Positions 42,278-49,396 of a DNA stretch of 64,000 nt are shown here, piece after piece. The stretch comes from Allostella vacuolata (GTDB lineage: Bacteria > Pseudomonadota > Alphaproteobacteria > ATCC43930 > Allostellaceae). Under the pieces are notes generated by a model. That model was not told the origin of the DNA, did not search any database, and was given only the letters and a program-made list of their open reading frames with translations. A program made the position numbers and the translations under genes. Location of the stretch: positions 4,799,388 through 4,863,387 of the forward strand of contig AP019702.1 in the NCBI GenBank assembly GCA_006739055.1, given 5' to 3'. The first letter of the stretch is position 1; every line of letters starts with the position of its first letter.

Positions 42278-43144
42278 TCAGCGCAGCCCGACCAGGGCCG
42301 CGGTCGGGCGGATGCCCTCGCGCAGGATGGCGGCCTCGACCAGGGCCGGGTCGGGCCGCACGCCGACGGCGGCGCCGAACTCCTCGGCATGCACCCCGCC
42401 CGTCACCAGGAAGGAATGGATGCCGACCAGGTTGGCGCCGGCGATATCGGTGCGCAGCGTGTCGCCGATGGCGCAGATGCGGTCGCGCGGCAGGTCCTCG
42501 AACATGTGCATGATGCGGTCATAGACGCCGCGATGGGGCTTGCCGTGGTAGCGCACCTGCCCGCCCAGCTCCTCGTAGTGGCGGGCGAGCGTGCCGGCGC
42601 AGATGACGATGCGGGTGCCGATCATCACCACCAGGTCGGGGTTGGCGCAGACCATCGGCAGGCCGCGGGCGACGCCCAGCGCCAGGCGGTCCGCATGATG
42701 GGCCAGCGTCTCCTCATGGCCCCAGGGGCCGGAATTGAGGATGAAGTCGGCCTCCTCCATCGTCTCCACCCGCTCCACGTCGACCCCCTCGAACAGGTTG
42801 ACGTCGCGGGCCGGGCCGATGTGGAAGCAGCGCCGCCCGAGCCCCTGGTAGAAGGCGTCCGGCCGGTCGCGCAGATGCACCCAGGTGTCCTCGCCCGACG
42901 TCATGACGAAGTCGTACTTGTCCTTGGGCACGCCGAGTTCGACCATCCGCGCCTCCGCATGCACCGCCCGGCGCGGCGCGTTGGACAGGAGCGCGATCTT
43001 CTTCCCCGCCGCATGCAGCCGCGTCAGCGCCTCCGGCACCCCCGGATAGGCCCTGGTCCCGTCATGGAGGACGCCCCACAGGTCGAGGATGAAGCCGTCA
43101 TACTGCTCGGCAATGGCCGAGATGTCGTCGTGGATGTGGATCAT
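42278..43144 (-). CDS. HAD-superfamily hydrolase, class IIA (TIGR01459-like)
   Basis: Protein of 288 residues. HAD motif I is FILDLWGVLHDG, motif II KIALLSNAPRR, the Lys motif RYHGKPHRGVY and motif III RICAIGDTLRTDIAGA. The cap is of the class IIA type, between motifs II and III. The substrate is unknown; relatives hydrolyse sugar or nucleotide phosphates. The start at 43144 (MIHIHDDISAIAEQYDG) is preferred over 43225 because homology begins here. Confidence 0.85.
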   Translation of the reverse strand: MIHIHDDISAIAEQYDGFILDLWGVLHDGTRAYPGVPEALTRLHAAGKKIALLSNAPRRAVHAEARMVELGVPKDKYDFVMTSGEDTWVHLRDRPDAFYQGLGRRCFHIGPARDVNLFEGVDVERVETMEEADFILNSGPWGHEETLAHHADRLALGVARGLPMVCANPDLVVMIGTRIVICAGTLARHYEELGGQVRYHGKPHRGVYDRIMHMFEDLPRDRICAIGDTLRTDIAGANLVGIHSFLVTGGVHAEEFGAAVGVRPDPALVEAAILREGIRPTAALVGLR

Positions 43145-43564
43145 GGGGATGGGGGCTGTTGAATGCAGGCCAGCGTTGTGCCACGGCGGGGATGCCGGGG
43201 CAACGCCGGGAGACTTGGTCTTCACTCGACAGATGCGGGCAGCATCCCAAGATGTGTAGGCTGGGATGGGGCCATCATCGGCGCAGCTGCGGGAGGCAGG
43301 CGTGGCAAAGAACGGACATCATGTCGTGCCAGGACTGCGCGGCGGCTGATCCCGCCACGGCGCTGACGGAAGTGCGGCGCCGGCTGGCCTAAGAGGCAGG
43401 CATCAAGACGCCAGGCCCCTCCGTGCTTTGACGCCGTTTCCCGGATTTCATGGCCGACAACGACGACGCGCTGACGGCGCGAGACATCGAGAACCTGCCA
43501 ATACGCGAGTTGCTGCCCTGCATCCGAGATTGGATAACGGCCCACCCCGCGGCCTGCCCCAGGG
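43145..43564. other. Non-coding gap with a possible 41-codon ORF
   Basis: About 420 bases between two minus-strand genes, with less extreme codon-like composition than the surroundings. A small plus-strand frame, 43450-43575, encodes 41 residues (starting MADNDDALTARDIENLP); it lacks a good ribosome site and overlaps the next gene's end. A shorter open frame ends at 43392. These may be decayed gene fragments. No repeats or RNA genes were recognised. Confidence 0.35.
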
Positions 43565-44068
43565 CTATCGCATGACGATGAACGGCACCCCCGCCCCATG
43601 CGCCTCGATCGCCGCCATGATCTTCGGCCGCGTGTCCCGGTCGAAGTTCCAGATGTAGCGCAGGAACGCCCAGTCCAGCCGCTCGGGGCAGCCCGGCGCC
43701 AGGTCCGGGCGGGTCCGGCCGTAGTATTTCCACACCCGCAGGAGCGCGCGGCGGATCGAGACCATCCGCGGCACCTCGACCCAGAGGATCAGGTCGGCGC
43801 GCGGCAGGCGGATGTCGAAGGTGTTGCTGAAGTTGCCGTCGGTGATCCAGCGGTCGCCGGCGAGCGCCTCGGCCAGGCGAGCGCGGAAGCTGTCGTTGTC
43901 CGGCGCGACCCAGCCGGGCTGCCAGAAGAGGGCGTCGATATGGACGATCGGCAGGTCGTACGTCTCGCCCAGCTTGCGGGCGAGGGTCGACTTGCCGCTG
44001 CCGGAGCGGCCGAGGATGACGATGCGCTGCGGCAGCGGGTCGAGCCCGGCGAGCGGGTCGGTCTCCAT
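43565..44068 (-). CDS. P-loop kinase-like protein (FlaR/adenylate-kinase-like)
   Basis: Protein of 167 residues. Walker A is ILGRSGSGKSTLARKL. The family segment LPIVHIDALFWQPGWV, then GDRWITDGNFSNTFDIRLPRAD, and R-rich YYGRTRPDLAPGCPE follow. These match small ATPases annotated as topology modulation or adenylate kinase-like proteins. The actual substrate is unknown. It ends 13 bases downstream of pyrD on the same strand. Confidence 0.8.
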   Translation of the reverse strand: METDPLAGLDPLPQRIVILGRSGSGKSTLARKLGETYDLPIVHIDALFWQPGWVAPDNDSFRARLAEALAGDRWITDGNFSNTFDIRLPRADLILWVEVPRMVSIRRALLRVWKYYGRTRPDLAPGCPERLDWAFLRYIWNFDRDTRPKIMAAIEAHGAGVPFIVMR

Positions 44069-44081
44069 GGTGGCACCCCGT

Positions 44082-45161
44082 TCAACGGTGGTCGGCGCCG
44101 ACGGCGTCGGCGACCCGGGCGAAGCCGTCGCGGGCGAGCAATGCCGCCAGCTCGGCCTTGATGCGGCGCACCAGCCCCGGCCCCTCATAGACCAGCGCGG
44201 TGTAGAGCTGCACCAGCGTGGCGCCGGCGCGGATCTTGGCATAGGCGTCGGCGCCGCTCGCGACGCCGCCCGCGCCGACCAGCGGCACCCGGCCGCCGGT
44301 GCGCCGGTAGAGGTCGCCCAGCACCTCGGTCGACAAGGCGAAGAGCGGCCGGCCGCTGAGGCCGCCCGCCTGCGCCTGGTGCAGGCCGGCCAGGCCCGGC
44401 GGCCGCGACACCGTGGTGTTGCCGATGATGAGCCCGTCCACCCCGCTCTCCTCCGCCACGAAGGCGATGTCGGCGCGGTCGTCGGGCGACAGGTCGGGCG
44501 CCACCTTGAGGAGGAGCGGCGGCGGGCGGACCACGCCGTCGGCCGGCACCGCGCGGGCCCGGGCGGCGAGCACGGCGCGCGCCAGCTCCAGCAGGGGCCC
44601 GCGCCGCTGCAGGTCGCGCAGGCCGGGCGTGTTGGGGGACGAGACGTTGACGACGAGGTAGTCGGCCAGGGGCGCCACCCGCTCGATGCCGGCGACATAG
44701 TCGGCCACGGCATCGGCCTGGTCCTTGTTCTTGCCGACATTGGCGCCGACGATCCCGGCCGCACCCGCCCGCCGCCGCGCCTTGAGGCGCGCGGCATAGG
44801 CGTCGAGCCCGCGATTGTTGAAGCCGAAGCGGTTGACCACCGCCCGGTCCTCCACCAGGCGGAAGAGCCGCGGCTTGGGGTTGCCGGCCTGGGGCAGGGG
44901 CGTCACCGTGCCCGCCTCGACGAAGCCGAAGCCGAAGCGCAGCATGGCGTCCGGCACCCGCGCATCCTTGTCGAAGCCGGCCGCCAGCCCGACCGGGTTG
45001 GGGAAGTGCCGCCCCCACAGATCGACGGCGAGCGAGCCCGGGTCGACCTCCGGGCGCGGGGCCGGGGCGAGGCCGCTTTCGAGCAGCCGCAGGGTCAGGT
45101 CGTGCGCCGGCTCGGCCGGGAGCGCGCGGATCAGCGGCAGGGCCGCACGATAGAGGTCCAT
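44082..45161 (-). CDS. pyrD: Dihydroorotate dehydrogenase, class 2 (quinone)
   Basis: Membrane-associated flavoenzyme of pyrimidine synthesis, 359 residues from the start chosen. The N-terminal amphipathic quinone-binding part (LYRAALPLIRALPAEPAH) marks class 2. FMN-barrel motifs are NPVGLAAGFDKDARV, NVSSPNTPGLRDLQ with the catalytic Ser, and VGAGGVASGADAYAKI, followed by QLYTALVYEGP. Starts at 45161 and 45176 are both possible; neither has a clear Shine-Dalgarno. Confidence 0.94.
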   Translation of the reverse strand: MDLYRAALPLIRALPAEPAHDLTLRLLESGLAPAPRPEVDPGSLAVDLWGRHFPNPVGLAAGFDKDARVPDAMLRFGFGFVEAGTVTPLPQAGNPKPRLFRLVEDRAVVNRFGFNNRGLDAYAARLKARRRAGAAGIVGANVGKNKDQADAVADYVAGIERVAPLADYLVVNVSSPNTPGLRDLQRRGPLLELARAVLAARARAVPADGVVRPPPLLLKVAPDLSPDDRADIAFVAEESGVDGLIIGNTTVSRPPGLAGLHQAQAGGLSGRPLFALSTEVLGDLYRRTGGRVPLVGAGGVASGADAYAKIRAGATLVQLYTALVYEGPGLVRRIKAELAALLARDGFARVADAVGADHR

Positions 45162-45254
45162 GGCGGGCAAGCGCATAGGCCGAACGGCGGGCGACCGCAA
45201 GCGGGGGTTGCGGGGAGACGGCCGATGGAGGCGGGCAGGCGCCTCCGGCCGGTC

Positions 45255-46049
45255 TCAGTCCTCCATCGCCTTCTCGCTGGCGTCGGCCTGGCCGCGCTTC
45301 CAGTAGCCGGCGGCCTTGGTCCATTCGCGCGGGTGGCCGCGCTCCTCGACGATGTGGCGGCGCAGCGCCCGGGCGACGCCCGCCTCGGCGGCAATGAAGA
45401 CATGGCCCTCGCCGGGCGGCAGGGGGATGCCGGCCAGCGCCGCCAGCACCGGGGCCGGGTCGTCGGCGGCCGCGGCCGGGCGGTGCAGCCAGCGGGCGTC
45501 GAGCCGGGCGCGGGGGCCGAGCGCCTGCTCCTCGGCCGGGCCGGTGACGGCGACCAGCGTGGTGACCGGCACCCCCGGCCGCAGCTCCTCCACCCGCCGG
45601 GCGATCGCCGGCAGGGCGGTCTCGTCGCCGACCAGCAGGTACCAGTCGAAATCGTCGGGAATGACCGACGAGCCGCGCGGGCCGGCCACCTCCAGCGTCT
45701 GGCCGGGCGCGGCGCGGGCCGCCCAGTCGGTGGCGGGGCCGGCCTCGTGCAGGGCGAAATCGACCACCAGCAGGCCGCGGGCGGTGTCGAAGCGGCGCGG
45801 GGTGTAGTCGCGCATCTCCGAGGCCGGCGCCCCGTCGGGGCCGGCCACCGGGAAGAACAGCTTCACATGGTCGTCGAAGGCGGCGCTGGCGAAGTCGGCC
45901 AGGCTGTCGCCGGCCAGCGTGACGCGGACCATGGCCGGGGTCAGCCGCTCGACCCCGGCTACGGACAGCGTCCGCCGCTTCAGCTCGTGGCGGACCCGGA
46001 TGGTCGCGTGGCGGCCGGGGGGCATCGCGTTCGGGGGCATCGCGTTCAC
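45255..46049 (-). CDS. Siderophore-interacting / ferric-chelate reductase (YqjH-like)
   Basis: FAD-dependent SIP-family reductase of 264 residues. The flavin motif is MRDYTPRRFD, followed by GPATDWAARAAPGQ and GPRGSSVIPDDFDWYLLVGD. The C-terminal family mark is AAGYWKRGQADASE. Such enzymes reduce ferric chelates to release iron. The first ATG overlaps the stop of the PadR-type gene by 4 bases, the same pairing as yqjH-yqjI of E. coli. Confidence 0.87.
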   Translation of the reverse strand: MNAMPPNAMPPGRHATIRVRHELKRRTLSVAGVERLTPAMVRVTLAGDSLADFASAAFDDHVKLFFPVAGPDGAPASEMRDYTPRRFDTARGLLVVDFALHEAGPATDWAARAAPGQTLEVAGPRGSSVIPDDFDWYLLVGDETALPAIARRVEELRPGVPVTTLVAVTGPAEEQALGPRARLDARWLHRPAAAADDPAPVLAALAGIPLPPGEGHVFIAAEAGVARALRRHIVEERGHPREWTKAAGYWKRGQADASEKAMED

Positions 46050-46627
46050 AGCCGCTCGATCCGGCCGGCGGCCTCGTCGATGATGGCGGCGACGTCGAAC
46101 AGGGTCTGCTTGTCGACCCCTTCGGCCGCCAGGCGCTGGTGCAGGACCTCCCGCAGATTGTGGATGGCCCGGCGCACCGGCCCGCCATCGACCCGCTCGC
46201 GTTCGGCCCCCAGCGCGGACAGGCGGGCGGTCGCCGCCTCCGCCTCGGCCCGGTGCTGCTCGAGATGGGCCCGGCCCTCGTCGGTGATGGTGAAGAGCCG
46301 CCTGGTGCCCTCGGCCCGCGCCTCGGCAATGTGGCCCAGGTCGTCGAGCAGGGTCAGGGTCGGGTAGATGACGCCGGGGCTGGGGGCATAGGCGCCGCCC
46401 GTGCGCGTCTCGATCTCGCGGATGAAGTCGTAGCCGTGGCGCGGCTGGTCCTCCAGCAGGCGCAGCAGGACGAGCCGCAGCTGGCCCGATTCGAACATGC
46501 GCCGGCCACCGCCGCCGCGGAAATCCTCCCCGCGCCCGAGATCGCCGCGCCCGAACTCGGCGCTGCCGCGGCCGCCGCGGGCGGAATGGAAGCGGCAGTG
46601 GCGGCCATGGTCATGATGGGAATGCAT
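46046..46627 (-). CDS. PadR-family metal-responsive regulator (YqjI-like)
   Basis: Regulator of 193 residues. The N-terminus is His-rich (MHSHHDHGRHCRFHSARGG), as in YqjI, which senses nickel or iron. A Gly-rich linker follows, then the PadR winged helix (LVLLRLLEDQPRHGYDFIRE, SPGVIYPTLTLLDDLGHI) and the C-terminal dimerisation helix. It leads the operon with the ferric reductase gene and probably represses it. An operator candidate overlaps its promoter region at 46645-46671. Confidence 0.87.
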   Translation of the reverse strand: MHSHHDHGRHCRFHSARGGRGSAEFGRGDLGRGEDFRGGGGRRMFESGQLRLVLLRLLEDQPRHGYDFIREIETRTGGAYAPSPGVIYPTLTLLDDLGHIAEARAEGTRRLFTITDEGRAHLEQHRAEAEAATARLSALGAERERVDGGPVRRAIHNLREVLHQRLAAEGVDKQTLFDVAAIIDEAAGRIERL

Positions 46628-46644
46628 CGTCTTTGTCCATCTGT

Positions 46645-46671
46645 CTTAGATGGCACTAAGATATATCTAAG
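46645..46671. promoter_or_regulatory. Inverted-repeat operator upstream of the yqjI-like gene
   Basis: CTTAGAT (46645-46651) and ATCTAAG (46665-46671) are perfect inverted arms. A second, nested palindrome AGATATATCT lies at 46659-46668. It coincides with an AT-rich -10-like region (TATCTT at 46663-46658 on the minus strand, 16 bases from TTGCAT). It is likely the binding site of the adjacent PadR regulator. Confidence 0.6.
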
Positions 46672-46774
46672 AAAGTCGTATGCAAGAGGGCGGCAGCGGG
46701 TGCGCCGCGAAAATTTTCCCGATATGGTGCGGCCCATCCCATCCATCGCCTCACCTGCCTGGAGTGTCGCCCCC

Positions 46775-47920
46775 ATGAGCGAAGCGTCGCGCAACGAGCC
46801 CGTCATCAGCGCCGAGGAGATCTTCGAGGGCATCCGCCAATGGGTCTCGATCGAGAGCCCGTCCAACGATGCCGCCGCCGTCAACCGCATGGCCGACCAT
46901 GTGCAGGCGAGCCTGGCGCGTCTCGGCGCCACCATCGAGCGCACGCCGGGCCGCGACGGCTGGGGCGACGTCCTGAAGGCGCGCACGCAGTGGGGCGGCG
47001 ACGGGCCCGGCATCCTGGTGCTGTCGCACATCGACACCGTCCACCCGATCGGCATGATCGAGAAGCTGAAGTTCGAGCGCCAGGGGGACCAGGTGTTCGG
47101 CCCCGGCATCTACGACATGAAGGGCGGGGCCTATCTCGCCTACTACGCCTACCAGCACCTGGTGCGGGCCGGGCGGCAGACGCCGCTGCCGGTCACCTTC
47201 ATGTTCGTGCCGGAGGAGGAGGTCGGCAGCCCGACCTCGCGCGAGATGATCGAGGCCGAGGCGCGCAAGAACAAGTACGTGCTGGTGACCGAGCCCGCAC
47301 GCGACGGCGGCAAGATCGTCACCTCGCGCAAGGGGGTCGGCCGCTTCGTCGTCCAGGTCGAGGGGCGCCCGGCCCATGCCGGCGCGCGCCACGAGGACGG
47401 GCGCAGCGCGGTACGCGCCATGGCCAGGCTGATCCTGGCGGTGGAGGGGATGACCGACTACGACCGCGGCATCACCACCAATGTCGGGCTGATCAGCGGC
47501 GGCACCGGGGTCAACGTGGTGCCGCAGTTCTGCACCGCCGAGGTCGACCTGCGGGTGCCGGACGCGGCGACCGGCGAGGAGATGGTGGCCCGCATCCTGG
47601 GCCTTTCCAGCGACGAGCCGGACGTGAAGGTGACGGTGACGGGCGGCATGAACCGCCCGCCCTACGTCAAGGACGCCGGCATCGCCCGGCTCTTCGACCA
47701 CGCGAAGATGCTGGCGGCCGAGATCGGCTTCGAGCTGGAGGATTGCGTCGTCACCGGCGGCGGCAGCGACGGCAACTTCACCGCCGCGATCGGCGTGCCG
47801 ACCTTGGACGGGCTGGGCGTAGACGGCAAGGGCGCCCACACCGACTACGAGCAGGCCTACTACTCGTCGTTCGAGCCGCGGGCAAAGCTGATGCTGCGGA
47901 TGCTGGAAACCCTGACCTGA
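46775..47920 (+). CDS. M20-family metallopeptidase (glutamate carboxypeptidase-like)
   Basis: Zinc peptidase of 381 residues. Metal and catalytic residues fit VLSHIDTVHP, GIYDMKGGAYLAY and FVPEEEVGS, with the final His in KGAHTDYEQAYY. The dimerisation domain is VEGRPAHAGARHEDGRSAV. Relatives (carboxypeptidase G2 type) cleave C-terminal glutamate from folates or peptides. The start at 46775 has GGAG ten bases upstream; longer in-frame starts extend into the divergent regulatory region. The exact substrate is not predictable. Confidence 0.87.
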   Translation: MSEASRNEPVISAEEIFEGIRQWVSIESPSNDAAAVNRMADHVQASLARLGATIERTPGRDGWGDVLKARTQWGGDGPGILVLSHIDTVHPIGMIEKLKFERQGDQVFGPGIYDMKGGAYLAYYAYQHLVRAGRQTPLPVTFMFVPEEEVGSPTSREMIEAEARKNKYVLVTEPARDGGKIVTSRKGVGRFVVQVEGRPAHAGARHEDGRSAVRAMARLILAVEGMTDYDRGITTNVGLISGGTGVNVVPQFCTAEVDLRVPDAATGEEMVARILGLSSDEPDVKVTVTGGMNRPPYVKDAGIARLFDHAKMLAAEIGFELEDCVVTGGGSDGNFTAAIGVPTLDGLGVDGKGAHTDYEQAYYSSFEPRAKLMLRMLETLT

Positions 47921-47968
47921 GCATCGAGGGCGCGCCGGCCGGCGGCCGGTGCGCCCCGTCCAGGCCGT

Positions 47969-48373
47969 CTACCCCCGAGCGTAGCGGGCACGCGCGCCGC
48001 GCTCGACGGCGGCGGCCGTGAGGCGGTCGATGTCGAGGCGGTGGCGCAGCATCTCCAGCAGGCGCAGCTCTTCCTGGCTCGCCTTGGCGTCCGATGCCAC
48101 GACGTCGCAGGCCAGCGCGTAGGCGGTCTCGCGCAGGCGGGCCGGAAGGGCCTCGCGGATCTGGTCGATGGCCACGTCGAGCCCGTCATCCTGCTGCATC
48201 AGCTCCGCGCAGGCGGCGGCCGTCTGCGGCAGGCGGCCATGCTCGAAGTCCTGGAAGATCGGCAGGTGGCCGACGATCTCGCCGATGGTGGAAACCTCGG
48301 CGTCGGTCATGTCGCGGTCGGCTGCCGACACCATCACCATGGTGTAGATCAGAGCATCCTGGGGGCTGAGCAT
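47969..48373 (-). CDS. TerB-like tellurite-resistance-type protein
   Basis: All-helical protein of 134 residues of the TerB/DjlA N-terminal fold. The start LSPQDALIYTMVMVSAADRD carries the conserved acidic metal-binding helix (AADRDMTDAEV), repeated in the second half (ACDVVASDAKASQEELRLL). Single-gene TerB proteins occur in many alphaproteobacteria, and there is no Ter cluster here. Tellurite resistance itself should not be assumed. Confidence 0.83.
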   Translation of the reverse strand: MLSPQDALIYTMVMVSAADRDMTDAEVSTIGEIVGHLPIFQDFEHGRLPQTAAACAELMQQDDGLDVAIDQIREALPARLRETAYALACDVVASDAKASQEELRLLEMLRHRLDIDRLTAAAVERGARARYARG

Positions 48374-48466
48374 CGTGGCGTCCGTTTCGTGGAGTGGCCC
48401 GCGGTGTGCGAGATAGCCATCCCCTTGTCAAGCCGACCCTCCGGGGGAAAGGTGGTCGCGCGCACC

Positions 48467-49396
48467 ATGGAAGCGGTCGTCAACGTCGTCCTGCCGGTCT
48501 TCGCGATCATGGCGTCCGGCTATGCGGCCGGGCGCCTCGGCATCCTGCGCGAGGCGGCGAGCGAGGCGCTCAACGCCTTCATCTACTGGTTCGCCCTGCC
48601 GGCGATGCTGTTCCACGCCATGGCCCGCGCCCCGGTGGCGGAGATTTTCCACCTGCCCTTCCTGGCCGCCTTCGGCGGCGCCTTCCTCGCCACCTACGTC
48701 CTGGGCATGGTAGTGGGCCGGCTGTTCGCGCCGCGCAACCTCGCCTACCAGGGGCTGCAGGGGCTGGCGGCGAGCTTCGCCAACACCGGCTACATGGGCC
48801 TGCCGCTCTACGCCACCGCCTATGGCGCCGCCAACGCCCTGCCGTCGATGGTCGCCACCGTCTTCAACGCCGCGGTGTCGGTGGCGCTCGCCATCATCGT
48901 GACGGAGGTCGGGCGGGCCGAGGGCTCCGGCCGGCGCGTGCTGCGCGACACCGCCCGGGCGCTCGCCTGCAACCCGATCCTGATCGCGCCCGCGGCCGGC
49001 ATCCTGGTCTCGGCGCTCGGCCTCTCCATCCCGCGGCCGGTCGCCACCTATCTCGACCTGATGGGGGCGACGGCGGGGCCGGGCGCCCTCTTCGCCATCG
49101 GCCTCTTCATGGTCGGCAAGCCGCTCGCCGGCAAGATGCCGGAACTGGCCTGGATCAGCCTGTGCAAGCTGGTGCTGCAGCCGCTGCTGGCGGCCTGGCT
49201 CGCCTATTCGGTCTTCACCATGGACGACCGCTGGGCGGCCGCCGCCGTCATCATGTCGGCCCTGCCGACGGGCGCGCTCGCCTTCGTGGTGGCGCTGCGC
49301 TACGGCATCTATGTCGCCGGCACTTCGGGGGCGATCCTCGCCACCACCACCCTGTCCTTCGTCACCCTGTCGGTGACGCTGGCGCTCGTCGGATAG
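48467..49396 (+). CDS. AEC family (auxin efflux carrier-like) transporter
   Basis: Polytopic protein of 309 residues with about ten hydrophobic segments. The AEC pattern is present: VVLPVFAIMASGYAAGRLGI, FANTGYMGLPL, ACNPILIAPAAGILVSALGL, SALPTGALAFVVA. Bacterial members export dicarboxylates such as malonate or malate. An in-frame GTG at 48452 with GGGGGAAAG upstream is an alternative start. Its end overlaps the convergent helicase gene by 35 bases. Confidence 0.86.
   Translation: MEAVVNVVLPVFAIMASGYAAGRLGILREAASEALNAFIYWFALPAMLFHAMARAPVAEIFHLPFLAAFGGAFLATYVLGMVVGRLFAPRNLAYQGLQGLAASFANTGYMGLPLYATAYGAANALPSMVATVFNAAVSVALAIIVTEVGRAEGSGRRVLRDTARALACNPILIAPAAGILVSALGLSIPRPVATYLDLMGATAGPGALFAIGLFMVGKPLAGKMPELAWISLCKLVLQPLLAAWLAYSVFTMDDRWAAAAVIMSALPTGALAFVVALRYGIYVAGTSGAILATTTLSFVTLSVTLALVG

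Noticed and set aside
47969-48373. Tellurite resistance locus
   Set aside because: Only a lone TerB-fold gene is present, without terC, terD or terZ genes.
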